Both the position numbers and the translations under genes were made by a program. Positions 26,445 through 34,863 of a DNA stretch of 64,000 bases are shown here, piece by piece. Origin of the DNA: Butyrivibrio sp. INlla18 (GTDB taxonomy: Bacteria > Bacillota > Clostridia > Lachnospirales > Lachnospiraceae); assembly GCF_900103635.1 (NCBI RefSeq), contig NZ_FMXK01000015.1, positions 1 through 64,000 on the forward strand. The letters run 5' to 3'. Below the pieces are notes generated by a model. The model was not told where the DNA came from and did no database searches. It was given only the letters and a program-made list of their open reading frames with translations. The first letter of the stretch is position 1; every line of letters begins with the position of its first letter.

Positions 26445-26738
26445 ATGAAGAAGAATATCGTTACATTACTTTCAGTTTTAACACTTTCAGCAGCAGTTCT
26501 TGCTGGTTGCGGTGAGGCAGCAGCAGAGGAGACAGCTGTAGAAGAGACATCAGTAGAGGCATCTGTAGAGGCATCTGTAGAGGCTGTTGAGGCTGCTTCA
26601 GAGGCATCATCAGAGGACGCAGCAGCTGAGGCATCATCAGAGGATGCAGCAGCTGAGGCATCATCAGAGGACGCTGCAGCAGACGCTTCATCAGAAGAGG
26701 CTGTTGAGGCTGCTTCAGAAGCTTCATCAAACAACTAA
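26445..26738 (+). CDS. Short lipoprotein with Ala/Glu/Ser tandem repeats
   Basis: A 97-residue protein. The signal peptide ends in LAGCG, a standard lipobox with Cys22. Everything after the Cys is low complexity, built from Ala, Glu, Ser, Asp and Val: VEAS units first, then three SSEDAAAEA-type units. The mature part is strongly acidic and probably unfolded, like a spacer or brush on the cell surface. RBS AGAGGAGA precedes ATG 26445. It appears monocistronic, ending at the terminator at 26800. Confidence 0.82.
   Translation: MKKNIVTLLSVLTLSAAVLAGCGEAAAEETAVEETSVEASVEASVEAVEAASEASSEDAAAEASSEDAAAEASSEDAAADASSEEAVEAASEASSNN
26604..26696 (+). repeat. 27-bp tandem repeat inside the lipoprotein gene
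   Basis: Three 27-bp units (26604-26630, 26631-26657, 26658-26684) plus a partial fourth encode ASSEDAAAE. The copies differ at a few positions. Just upstream is a shorter 12-bp repeat encoding VEAS. Copy number is likely to vary among strains by slippage. Confidence 0.9.
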
Positions 26739-26799
26739 TTCAATTAGATTAGTATAAGTTTTATATATAGTTAATCAATTGCTTTAGTCAGTACATATA

Positions 26800-26838
26800 A
26801 AAGACCTTCATATCCTAGTGATATGAAGGTCTTTTTTT
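26800..26838. terminator. Bidirectional terminator between lipoprotein and Fur-family gene
   Basis: A 14-bp perfect stem (26800-26813 with 26821-26834), a 7-nt loop and a run of T on the right. It serves the lipoprotein gene on the + strand and, with A residues on the left, the Fur-family gene on the - strand. Confidence 0.88.
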
Positions 26839-27292
26839 ACTTATTCTTACAGTCATTACATATGCCCAGAATCTCGAGCTGATGCCCTGTTATCTCAAAA
26901 CCAGGAAGGGAATCCTTGACGGCAGCAGATATGTCGTGAAGAGGACAGGTCTTTATCGGTATCTTCTTGTGACATTTTGTGCATACAGCATAATGCTTGT
27001 GAGAGCTCTTTTTTAATTCGTATACTGCGTTATCTTCTGTAGATAAGGTTGTCTTAGTGACAATACCTACTTTTTCAAAAGCTAGCAGATTTCTATATAC
27101 AGTAGAGAATGCATATTTTTCTTTTGGCGCTGTCATATTTAACTTATCAAATATATCAGCAGCAGATAGCGGCTCATCTGCGTGGTACAAGATCAGGAAT
27201 ATATCTATTCTCTGGTGTGTTTTCTTGACCCCGGCAGGCCAGCATCTTTCTATAATAGAATCACTGTTTTCAGCATGGATCTTACAACTCAT
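26837..27292 (-). CDS. Fur-family metalloregulator
   Basis: A 151-residue regulator. The N-terminal winged helix includes THQRIDIFLILYHADEPLSA and FSTVYRNLLAFEKVGIV. The HKHYAVCTKCHKK motif gives the conserved His and the first CxxC, and GICNDC the second CxxC, forming the structural zinc site. Whether it senses iron, zinc, manganese or peroxide cannot be settled by eye. It is the second gene after a polytopic metal exporter (13-nt gap), and a Fur-type palindrome lies before that operon, so autoregulation is likely. Confidence 0.92.
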   Translation of the reverse strand: MSCKIHAENSDSIIERCWPAGVKKTHQRIDIFLILYHADEPLSAADIFDKLNMTAPKEKYAFSTVYRNLLAFEKVGIVTKTTLSTEDNAVYELKKSSHKHYAVCTKCHKKIPIKTCPLHDISAAVKDSLPGFEITGHQLEILGICNDCKNK

Positions 27293-27305
27293 TTTTTATC
27301 TCCAA

Positions 27306-28202
27306 TTAAAGGCTTATACCAAGCATATCGATCAAAAGACCAGTTACAGTTCCAATGATGAATAAGATAAATGCTACGTTAATGTTTTCCTTCTTATTAG
27401 AATTAACTCTGAAAAGAACAAGAAGACCAATACCAGCACCAACTAAAAGACCTGACATCATAGTTCCAAGAGTGATCATCTGATCTAGGTAAAGCTCTGT
27501 GATGATAACAGATGGAGCACAGTTAGGAATAAGTCCTACGATTCCAGCAAGGATGTGGCTTATGACAGGGCTTGTCTTAAGTAGCATTGAAAGGTTATCT
27601 TCACCAACAATCTCAATAACAAAGTTAAGAACAAGAGTAAGTATAAGTACAAATACAAAAATATGAATGGTGTGAACAAGCGCTGATTTCACAATTCCGA
27701 TAAAACCAGAGTTTTCTTCTTCCTCGCAGTGGCAATGCTCTTTTTCGCAGAGTTCTTCGATCTTTACAGGATCGTTAAGGCTCTTTCCATGGGTTCTGTG
27801 ATGCCAATGAACTACTGCATCAATGATAAATCCATAGACAATACCGATCACTGCTTTGAGTACGAGAATCTTGACCATAAGCCCTACTGGAGCCTGATTT
27901 GAAATGAAAAGAGGTATCATCTCATCTGAAGTAGAAAGGTAGATCGCGATAAGAGTGCCTAATGTAATGACTCTTCCTGCATAGAGGTTAGAAGCGGCAG
28001 CGGAAAATCCACACTGTGGGAAGGCGCCGATAAGTCCCCCCCATAGAGGACCAAAGTGCTCAGTCTTTTGTACTATATTAGAAGTGTATTCTTCAGTCTT
28101 GTGTTCCAGATATTCCATAACTAAATAAGTAAAGAAAAGAAATGGAAGAATCTTAACGGAGTCCAAAAGAGCGTCCGCTACTATATCAATTATCATGTTC
28201 AT
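27306..28202 (-). CDS. Putative ArsP_2/DUF2899-type metal exporter
   Basis: A 298-residue protein with about ten membrane segments arranged as two related halves: GAFPQCGFSAAASNLYAGR and GLIPNCAPSVIITELYLDQ each carry a Pro-x-Cys pair in the membrane. The central loop has the metal-binding-looking CEKEHCHCEEEE. This matches the ArsP_2/DUF2899 family, usually annotated as a heavy-metal or manganese exporter. CTGAAAGGAG precedes the ATG. It is first in an operon with a Fur-family regulator, behind the palindrome at 28224, which argues for a metal ion substrate. Confidence 0.82.
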   Translation of the reverse strand: MNMIIDIVADALLDSVKILPFLFFTYLVMEYLEHKTEEYTSNIVQKTEHFGPLWGGLIGAFPQCGFSAAASNLYAGRVITLGTLIAIYLSTSDEMIPLFISNQAPVGLMVKILVLKAVIGIVYGFIIDAVVHWHHRTHGKSLNDPVKIEELCEKEHCHCEEEENSGFIGIVKSALVHTIHIFVFVLILTLVLNFVIEIVGEDNLSMLLKTSPVISHILAGIVGLIPNCAPSVIITELYLDQMITLGTMMSGLLVGAGIGLLVLFRVNSNKKENINVAFILFIIGTVTGLLIDMLGISL

Positions 28203-28223
28203 AAAAACTCCTTTCAGAAATGC

Positions 28224-28244
28224 AAATGCAAATCATTAGCATTT
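28224..28244. promoter_or_regulatory. Fur-type 10-1-10 palindrome
   Basis: AAATGCAAAT, then C, then ATTAGCATTT: the halves are complementary at 9 of 10 positions. The length, symmetry and AAAT...ATTT ends match Fur-family boxes. It lies 22 nt upstream of the exporter start codon, just before the RBS, where bound repressor would block the operon that encodes a Fur-family protein. Confidence 0.75.
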
Positions 28245-28271
28245 GAAAAATGGGCAAAAAAAATATCAGTA

Positions 28272-28342
28272 AGCGGGTGATGGGAATCGAACCCACGTAT
28301 CTAGCTTGGAAGGCTAGTGTTCTACCATTGAACTACACCCGC
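28272..28342 (-). tRNA. tRNA-Gly (UCC)
   Basis: The minus strand folds into a full cloverleaf of 71 nt with a 7-bp acceptor stem GCGGGTG/CACCCGC, D stem GTTC/GAAC, anticodon stem CTAGC/GCTAG around loop CTTCCAA (anticodon TCC) and a T loop TTCGATT. The 3' CCA is not encoded. Confidence 0.96.
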
Positions 28343-28424
28343 ATGGTGCTGACAAGATTGTATTGTACTTAAGTTTATATGGTATGTCAAGTGGTTTTGT
28401 GATAAACTTTACCTTGTTTGTCAT

Positions 28425-28453
28425 TTGACATGGCATTTTTGGAGTGTTAAGAT
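28425..28453 (+). promoter_or_regulatory. suf operon promoter
   Basis: A perfect -35 TTGACA (28425-28430), a 17-bp spacer and -10 TAAGAT (28448-28453). The predicted start point near 28460 falls inside the palindrome at 28458-28474. Confidence 0.8.
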
Positions 28454-28457
28454 GAAT

Positions 28458-28474
28458 CCTACTAAGTTAGTAGG
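28458..28474. promoter_or_regulatory. Perfect 17-bp palindrome at the suf transcription start
   Basis: CCTACTAA-G-TTAGTAGG is an exact 8-1-8 inverted repeat covering the predicted start of the suf mRNA. Its place suits a repressor site. An IscR/SufR-type (Rrf2) protein is the obvious candidate by analogy, but no such gene is in the window. Confidence 0.7.
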
Positions 28475-28497
28475 AATTAGAAAGGAAATATATCATT

Positions 28498-29259
28498 ATG
28501 TCAGATCAGTCTTTATTACAAGTAAAGGATTTATCAGTATCAATAGATAATGAGCTTCCTATATTACATAAAATTAACTTGGATATTAAGCCAGGGGAGA
28601 CTCATGTACTTATGGGACCTAACGGTGCTGGTAAGTCAACACTCGGTTATACACTTATGGGTAACCCACATTATCAGGTTACAGATGGAAGTATCGTATT
28701 TGAAGGAGAGGACATAACTCATGCTTCAGCTGATAAAAGAGCTAAGGCAGGAATGTTCCTTTCATTCCAGAACCCATTAGAGGTTCCAGGTATTTCACTT
28801 GGAAGCTTTATCAGAAATGCATACCATGCTCAGACAGGGGCACCAGTTAAGCTTTTAGCTTTCCAGAAGTCACTTAAGGCTGCTATGGAGCTTCTTTCTA
28901 TGGATGAGTCATATGCAGACAGAGACCTTAATGTAGGATTCTCTGGTGGTGAGAAAAAGAAGGCTGAGATCCTTCAGCTTCTTATGCTTAACCCTAAGCT
29001 TGCAATCCTTGATGAGACAGACTCTGGTCTTGATGTAGATGCCGTTCGTACTGTATCAAAGGGAATTGAAGAGTATCAGAAAAAGAAGGATGGAGCACTT
29101 CTCATCATAACTCATAGCACAAAGATCTTGGAGTCACTTCATGTAGACTATACCCACGTATTAGTTAAGGGAAATATTGTTCATACAGGTGATGGAACTC
29201 TTGTTGATGAGATCAATGAACACGGATTTGAGAGATTTGTTTCAGAATTAGGTAACTGA
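28498..29259 (+). CDS. sufC: SufC, Fe-S assembly ATPase
   Basis: A 253-residue ABC-type ATPase of the SufBCD scaffold that builds iron-sulfur clusters in the cytoplasm. Walker A is GPNGAGKST, the Q-loop FLSFQNP, signature FSGGEKKKAE and Walker B LAILDETDSGLD, the last two typical of SufC and not of transporters. RBS AAAGGAAA precedes ATG 28498. It is first in an operon sufC-B-D-S-U behind a strong promoter and palindrome. Confidence 0.97.
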   Translation: MSDQSLLQVKDLSVSIDNELPILHKINLDIKPGETHVLMGPNGAGKSTLGYTLMGNPHYQVTDGSIVFEGEDITHASADKRAKAGMFLSFQNPLEVPGISLGSFIRNAYHAQTGAPVKLLAFQKSLKAAMELLSMDESYADRDLNVGFSGGEKKKAEILQLLMLNPKLAILDETDSGLDVDAVRTVSKGIEEYQKKKDGALLIITHSTKILESLHVDYTHVLVKGNIVHTGDGTLVDEINEHGFERFVSELGN

Positions 29260-29273
29260 TTAAGAGGATAGAT

Positions 29274-30692
29274 ATGAGCGATAACAAGCAGGTTGTTGCG
29301 GATATTAACCGCAGCTTATATGACTTTAAAGATGTAGAAAATGAAAAAGATTTCTATCGTCTGGAAGAGGGTCTTACTGAGGAAACAGTATTAAAGGTTT
29401 CTGAGGAAAAGAACGATCCTGACTGGATGAGGGAATTTAGATTAAAATGTCTAAAGCTTTATAACGAGATCAAGTTCCCAGATTGGGGTCCAGATATTGA
29501 TGGTCTTGATATGGACAAGATCTCTTCTTATGTAAGACACAAGTCAGATATGAAGGGCAAATGGGAAGATGTTCCTGAAGATATCAAGAACACTTTCGAA
29601 AAACTAGGAATCCCTCAGGCGGAAAGAGAGTCTCTGGCTGGTGTTGGTGCACAGTACGATTCAGAGCTTGTATATCACAATGTCAAAGATGAAGTTGCAG
29701 CCCAGGGCGTAATCTATACCGACTTAGAGTCAGCACTTCGCGGCGAATATGCTGATATGATCAAAGATCATTTTATGAAGCTGGTTCCACCTACAGACCA
29801 CAAGTTTGCGGCTCTTCACGGAGCAGTATGGTCAGGTGGTTCATTTGTGTACGTTCCAAAGGGAGTAAAAGTAGATATCCCACTTCAGTCATACTTTAGA
29901 TTAAATGCTGCTGGAGCAGGACAGTTTGAGCACACACTTATTATAGTAGACGAAGGCGCAGACCTTCATTTCATAGAGGGCTGTTCTGCACCTAAGTATA
30001 ATGTAGCGAACCTTCACGCTGGTTGCGTAGAGCTTTATGTTGGCAAGGGTGCAAGACTTCGTTATTCAACGATTGAGAACTGGTCCAAGAATATGTATAA
30101 CCTCAACACCAAGAGAGCTCTTGTTGAGGAGAACGGTATCATGGAATGGGTATCAGGTTCTTTTGGTTCACATACATCATACCTTTATCCTATGACGATC
30201 CTTAAGGGAGACCACTCCAAGACAGAGTTTACAGGTATCACTTTTGCTGGTCAGGGACAGAATCTTGATACAGGTGCCAAGATTGTACATCAGGGCAAAT
30301 ATACATCATCTTCTATTTCAACTAAGTCTATTTCCAAGGACGGCGGAATTGGAACCTATAGAAGTAGCGTAGTTATCCAGAACACAGCCAAGAAGGCAAA
30401 GGCATCTGTTTCTTGTGACTCACTTATGCTTGATAGCATTTCAAGAGCAGATACAATTCCTGGAATGGACATCAGAACAGATGATGCAGATGTAGGACAC
30501 GAAGCAAAGATTGGAAGAATCAGCGATGAAGCGGTATTCTATCTCATGTCACGAGGCATTAGTGAAGAAGATGCCAAGACAATGATAGTAAGTGGATTTG
30601 CAAATCCTGTTTCTAAGGAACTTCCATTAGAATATGCCGTAGAGATGAATAACCTCATCAAGCTTGAGATGAGTGGACATTCAAATGCGTAA
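29274..30692 (+). CDS. sufB: SufB, Fe-S assembly scaffold
   Basis: A 472-residue scaffold on which clusters form, in complex with SufC and SufD. The protein has the SufB-type N-terminal region and the C-terminal beta-helix core, with SVSCDSLMLD carrying the Cys proposed to hold the nascent cluster, and the DADVGHEAKIGRISDEAVFYLMSRG end shared by SufB and SufD. It starts 14 nt after sufC. Confidence 0.97.
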   Translation: MSDNKQVVADINRSLYDFKDVENEKDFYRLEEGLTEETVLKVSEEKNDPDWMREFRLKCLKLYNEIKFPDWGPDIDGLDMDKISSYVRHKSDMKGKWEDVPEDIKNTFEKLGIPQAERESLAGVGAQYDSELVYHNVKDEVAAQGVIYTDLESALRGEYADMIKDHFMKLVPPTDHKFAALHGAVWSGGSFVYVPKGVKVDIPLQSYFRLNAAGAGQFEHTLIIVDEGADLHFIEGCSAPKYNVANLHAGCVELYVGKGARLRYSTIENWSKNMYNLNTKRALVEENGIMEWVSGSFGSHTSYLYPMTILKGDHSKTEFTGITFAGQGQNLDTGAKIVHQGKYTSSSISTKSISKDGGIGTYRSSVVIQNTAKKAKASVSCDSLMLDSISRADTIPGMDIRTDDADVGHEAKIGRISDEAVFYLMSRGISEEDAKTMIVSGFANPVSKELPLEYAVEMNNLIKLEMSGHSNA

Positions 30693-30704
30693 GAGAGGTC
30701 TACA

Positions 30705-31874
30705 ATGAAAAAAGATTTAGACATGAGAGTAAATGTTCTCCCTGTCCTGACTTACAACTTTTTGCATGTCAACGACAGCAGGATCACAGGCTCAGATATA
30801 ACAATTGATTCTTTGGAGTGCCCTGAGGCAGGAACAGTTCCAGATGGAGTATCATTAGATAGAGCAGTATCTTTTGACAAGGCAGGAGATATCTTTAGAG
30901 CAAACAAAGATAGAATATTGGTTACTACTGGTGTTCCAGGTGCGCCAAATGCAGATATGTCATACAGAGATAAGGACCAGGCCATCAGAACTGGTATGGG
31001 AATTGACGTAGATCAGCTCATGATCAGCACAGGGGCAACAGTAGACGTATACACTGTTGCAGAAGGAACTAAGGTAGCTGAACCGATCGTTATTAGATAC
31101 GACATGAAGGACGGTCAGGGAAGTCTTTCGGGACAGGTAGTACACGCTGCCAAAAATTCAGAAGTTACAGTTATCATGACCTATATTTCTGATAAGGAAG
31201 CTTCTGGTTTCCACGGTGTTAGCACAAGACTTCTTGCAGAAGAGGGAGCCAAGATCAACGTAGTAAAGGTACAGCTTCTAGGTGATGGCTTCATGCATCT
31301 TGATGATATTGGTGGTGCTTGCTTTGCAAAGGGTCAGATTGATGTTATCTCATTAGAGCTTGGCGCCAAGAAATCCTGGGCTGGATGCTATATTAACCTT
31401 GTTGAAGGTGAAGCGGTATTTAACAGCAACATGGGATACCTTTGCAGACAGGATCATAACCTTGATATCAATTATGTTTCTGATCATAGAGGCAAGAAGA
31501 CAAACGCGGATATGCAGTTTAAGGGTGTTTTGATGGATACAGCTCAAAAGACCTTTAGAGGAACTATAGATTTTAAGAACGGAAGTGCAGGTTCTGCTGG
31601 TGATGAGCAGGAAGATACACTCCTTCTTAGTCCTGATGTTGTAAACAAGACAATGCCTGTTATCTTGTGCCAGGAGGAAGATGTTGATGGTAGACATGGT
31701 GCTACTATCGGTCAGCTTGGCGAAGATCTTCTTTTCTATATGCAGGCTAGAGGTATAGATGAAGAAGAGGCAAAGAGGATCATGATAAAGGCTAGACTTG
31801 AAAGCGTAGCTAGAATGATTCCTAACCCAGAAATAATGCAGAAAGTTCAGTATTATATTCAGAACATAGTATAA
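30705..31874 (+). CDS. sufD: SufD, Fe-S assembly subunit
   Basis: A 389-residue paralogue of SufB that completes the SufBC2D complex. The C-terminal half shows the beta-helix and the ending DGRHGATIGQLGEDLLFYMQARG, with the conserved His aligned to family. The N-terminal half is shorter and less conserved, as in Firmicutes. It starts 12 nt after sufB. Confidence 0.94.
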   Translation: MKKDLDMRVNVLPVLTYNFLHVNDSRITGSDITIDSLECPEAGTVPDGVSLDRAVSFDKAGDIFRANKDRILVTTGVPGAPNADMSYRDKDQAIRTGMGIDVDQLMISTGATVDVYTVAEGTKVAEPIVIRYDMKDGQGSLSGQVVHAAKNSEVTVIMTYISDKEASGFHGVSTRLLAEEGAKINVVKVQLLGDGFMHLDDIGGACFAKGQIDVISLELGAKKSWAGCYINLVEGEAVFNSNMGYLCRQDHNLDINYVSDHRGKKTNADMQFKGVLMDTAQKTFRGTIDFKNGSAGSAGDEQEDTLLLSPDVVNKTMPVILCQEEDVDGRHGATIGQLGEDLLFYMQARGIDEEEAKRIMIKARLESVARMIPNPEIMQKVQYYIQNIV

Positions 31875-31894
31875 ACTGACGTTGAGGTGGCATA

Positions 31895-33115
31895 ATGAGT
31901 AATTTAGGAGATTTCCGCAAGGATTTTGATCTATTAAATTCTGGCGACTATGTGTATTTTGATAATGCGGCTACTTCACAGAGACCTAGGCAGGTTTTAG
32001 AGGCAGTAAGCAACTTTTACAAGACAGCTAATGCTAATCCATTAAGAGGCTTATATGACTGGAGTATGGCAGCTACAGATGCATATGAGAATTCTAGAGC
32101 AATAGTGGCAGATTTTATCGGGGCATCCAGAGCTGAAGAGATCATCTTTACTAGAAATACGACAGAGTCATTAAACCTTGTGGCTTATAGCTATGGCCTT
32201 GAAAATGTTCATGAAGGAGATGAGATCGTCATCTCAGTTATGGAACATCATAGCAATATGCTTCCATGGCAGATGGTTGCCAAAAAGAACAATGCAAAGC
32301 TCGTATTTATGGAACCTTTGGAAGATGGCACTATCACAGAACAGGAGTATAAGTCCAAGATAACAGACAAGACCAAGATCGTGGCAATAGGCCATGTATC
32401 CAATGTTATGGGCGTTACTAATCCGGTAAAAGAGATTGCTGGGTACGCTCACTCAAAGGGAGCAATTGTAGTAGTAGATGGTGCCCAGTCAGCACCTCAT
32501 ATGAAGGTTGATGTTCGGGATCTTGGAGCAGACTTTTTTGCCCTTTCTGGACACAAGATGCTTGCTCCTATGGGAATTGGTGCTCTTTATGGCAGATATG
32601 AGCTTTTGGAGCAAATGCAGCCATTTTTAAGAGGCGGTGAGATGATCGAGTATGTAACTAGAGAAGATGCTACATACGCTGAGATTCCACACAAATTCGA
32701 AGCTGGTACAGTAAATGCAGGTGACGCTGTTGGCCTTGCAGAAGCTATCAAATATATCCAAAACGTTGGATTTGAGGCTATAGAGGCTCAGGAGCAGAAA
32801 CTTACAACAATGTTAATGGAAGGACTTGCAAAGCTTCCATATATTAAAGTATATGGATCAAAGGATCCAAAAAAGCACTGCGGAATTGTTACGTTTACAA
32901 TGGATGGCGTTCATCCTCATGATATGTCCTCAATCCTTAATGACGATCACATCTGTGTTAGAGCAGGACATCACTGCGCTCAGCCACTTATGCAGTTTAT
33001 AGGGGCTGGTTCAACAGCAAGGGCTAGTGTATACTTTTATAATACAGAGAGTGAAGTTGAAAGATTTTTAGATAAGCTTTCAAAGGTAAGAGAGGTCATG
33101 GGCTATGGAGCTTAA
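31895..33115 (+). CDS. sufS: SufS, cysteine desulfurase
   Basis: A 406-residue PLP enzyme (class V fold, group II) that takes sulfur from cysteine as a persulfide. PLP Lys is in LSGHKMLAPMGIGALYG; the active Cys is in CVRAGHHCAQPLM; YFDNAATSQRP is the family N-terminus. RBS GAGGTGG precedes ATG 31895. Its last 11 bp overlap sufU, which accepts the sulfur. Confidence 0.97.
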   Translation: MSNLGDFRKDFDLLNSGDYVYFDNAATSQRPRQVLEAVSNFYKTANANPLRGLYDWSMAATDAYENSRAIVADFIGASRAEEIIFTRNTTESLNLVAYSYGLENVHEGDEIVISVMEHHSNMLPWQMVAKKNNAKLVFMEPLEDGTITEQEYKSKITDKTKIVAIGHVSNVMGVTNPVKEIAGYAHSKGAIVVVDGAQSAPHMKVDVRDLGADFFALSGHKMLAPMGIGALYGRYELLEQMQPFLRGGEMIEYVTREDATYAEIPHKFEAGTVNAGDAVGLAEAIKYIQNVGFEAIEAQEQKLTTMLMEGLAKLPYIKVYGSKDPKKHCGIVTFTMDGVHPHDMSSILNDDHICVRAGHHCAQPLMQFIGAGSTARASVYFYNTESEVERFLDKLSKVREVMGYGA

Positions 33116-33548
33116 ACAGTTATATCGTGAGATAGTTAATGAACATAATCTTCATCCTGTTCACAAGGGCAAGATGGAGAATCCAGATCTTGTTTTAAGA
33201 GGTGTTAATCCTAGTTGTGGCGATGATATTACACTTCAGCTCAAGATCAAAGATGGTGTTATCGTAGAAGGATTGTACGATGGAAGTGGCTGTGCTATTT
33301 CACAGGCTTCTGTTGATATGATGGTAGATCAGATCGTTGGAAAGTCCAAAGAGGACGCTATTAAGCTTGCTGGAACATTTATGGGTATGATCAAGGGAGA
33401 AGTAACAGATGAGGAGAGTTTAGAGGCTCTTGATGAGGCTGTGGCACTCCAGGATGTGGCTCATATGCCAGCGAGAGTTAAATGCGCGGTCCTTGGATGG
33501 CATACAATGCAGGAAATGTTAGAACACCCTGAAAAAGCACAGGGATGA
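33105..33548 (+). CDS. sufU: SufU, zinc-dependent sulfurtransferase
   Basis: A 147-residue protein that takes persulfide from SufS and passes it to SufB; the usual SufS partner in Firmicutes in place of SufE. Three Cys and one Asp typical of the zinc site are visible: NPSCGDD, GSGCAIS and RVKCAVLGW. AGAGAGG lies upstream of ATG 33105, inside the end of sufS. It is the last gene of the operon. Confidence 0.96.
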   Translation: MELKQLYREIVNEHNLHPVHKGKMENPDLVLRGVNPSCGDDITLQLKIKDGVIVEGLYDGSGCAISQASVDMMVDQIVGKSKEDAIKLAGTFMGMIKGEVTDEESLEALDEAVALQDVAHMPARVKCAVLGWHTMQEMLEHPEKAQG

Positions 33549-33555
33549 GAAAATG

Positions 33556-33696
33556 AGCTGCGCTGTGGCCATGCAATACTCGAAATCTGCAGAGCAGATT
33601 CCTCGTTTACGCGGTGTTCGCAGGTAGAGAGGTGAACCATGCCGACAGATTCGGAACCGCTTCGCTTGTTCCTCATTGTCGCGGCGTTCGCCGTAT
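33556..33696. repeat. Unassigned GC-richer element with a 70-bp-spaced imperfect repeat
   Basis: This intergenic block after sufU is richer in G and C than its surroundings. A 23-bp segment at 33599-33621 recurs at 33669-33691 with 17 identical positions (shared TTCCTC, CGCGG and GTTCGC). No supported frame covers it. It resembles a dispersed intergenic repeat or a structured RNA tail, but nothing in the window is a second copy, so this is only a possibility. Confidence 0.45.
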
Positions 33697-33759
33697 AAAA
33701 AAATAGACATAATTGTTCTTATGTGTGTAAACACCCACGAACAATATGTCTATTTTTTT
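33697..33759. terminator. Long bidirectional terminator between suf and tRNA-Lys
   Basis: Arms 33697-33718 and 33739-33759 pair over about 21 bp with one bulged A, with an A run on the left and T run on the right. It can end the suf transcript on + and the tRNA-Lys transcript on -. Confidence 0.85.
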
Positions 33760-33829
33760 GCATGTTTCACTTTACGCGCAAAAAAAGTACCATCCCCAAA
33801 GGATATACCTTCGAAAACAGTACTCGGCG

Positions 33830-33902
33830 TGCGCTGCCAGGGTCTCGAACCCTGGACAACCTGATTAAGAGTCAGGTGCTCTACCAACTGAGCTAGCAGC
33901 GC
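33830..33902 (-). tRNA. tRNA-Lys (CUU)
   Basis: A 73-nt cloverleaf on the minus strand: acceptor GCGCTGC/GCAGCGC, D arm GCTC..GAGC, anticodon stem CCTGA/TCAGG with loop CTCTTAA (anticodon CTT), T loop TTCGAGA and discriminator A. The 3' CCA is not encoded. Confidence 0.96.
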
Positions 33903-34086
33903 ATTTGTTTTATTCGGTTGTCTCCGTGTCTTAACGACAAGTGATATATTACTACGGCTAAAACAGAAATGCAAGCACTTTTTTTAATTTTTTTTAAAAA
34001 AATTAAAATCTTCTGTATTTATGCGGTTTTCACTGCCCTTTTTTTATGGTAAATTAGATAAGTAATACAGTAATTAGGAGAAAAAA

Positions 34087-34863
34087 ATGATTTTTGATAC
34101 ACATGCTCATTATGATGATGAGCAGTTTGATGAAGATAGAGAAGCGCTTCTTGCGTCAATGGAAAGCGCTGGAATCACTAATATAGTCAATGTTGGAGCA
34201 AGTTTGGAGACTACAAGGAAGACTTTGGAGCTTGCACATAAATATGATTTTATTCATGCTGCGGTTGGTGTTCACCCAAGCGAAGTGGCAGAGCTTGATG
34301 AAGACAAGTTTGAACTCCTTAGAGAATGGAGTCAGGATGGCAGATGTGTAGCCATTGGAGAGATAGGCCTTGATTATCATTGGCCAGAGCCCTCACCAGA
34401 GCTTCAAAAGAAATGGTTTGCAAGACAGCTTCAACTAGCAAGACAGCAGAGGCTTCCGGTTATCATTCATTCAAGAGATGCAGCGTCAGATACTCTAGAA
34501 GTCATGAAAGAGAATCATGCAGAAGAGATCGGAGGAGTAGTTCACTGTTTCTCTTATTCAAAAGAGATTGCTAAGATCTGCGTCGATATGGGATTTTATA
34601 TTGGCATCGGCGGCGTAGTTACTTTTAAGAATGGCAAAAAGATGAAGGAAGTCGTGGAGCAGACTCCAATGGATAAGATTCTTTTGGAGACTGATTGTCC
34701 ATATCTTGCGCCAGAGCCAAATAGAGGAAGACGTAATTCATCTCTTAATCTTCCACTTGTGGTAGATGCTATAGCGGCTATTAAGGGCATTAGCGCTGAA
34801 GAGGTGATCAGAATTACAGAAGACAATGCAAAGCGTATGTATGGTCTTTTGATGGAGGTTTAA
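34087..34863 (+). CDS. TatD-family metal-dependent hydrolase
   Basis: A 258-residue TIM-barrel nuclease of the TatD type. Metal ligands are in FDTHAHYDD, GEIGLDYHW, the His of IIHSRDA and of VVHCFSYS, and the Asp of LETDCPYLAP. Family members act as 3'-5' DNA exonucleases or in D-Tyr-tRNA processing. RBS AGGAG precedes ATG 34087. rsmA starts one base after its stop codon, a pairing common in Firmicutes. Confidence 0.95.
   Translation: MIFDTHAHYDDEQFDEDREALLASMESAGITNIVNVGASLETTRKTLELAHKYDFIHAAVGVHPSEVAELDEDKFELLREWSQDGRCVAIGEIGLDYHWPEPSPELQKKWFARQLQLARQQRLPVIIHSRDAASDTLEVMKENHAEEIGGVVHCFSYSKEIAKICVDMGFYIGIGGVVTFKNGKKMKEVVEQTPMDKILLETDCPYLAPEPNRGRRNSSLNLPLVVDAIAAIKGISAEEVIRITEDNAKRMYGLLMEV

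Noticed and set aside
26461..26734. Long minus-strand frames opposite the repeat lipoprotein gene (148 and 89 aa)
   Set aside because: They are shadows of the Ala/Glu/Ser repeat in other frames. The plus strand has the RBS, signal peptide and lipobox.
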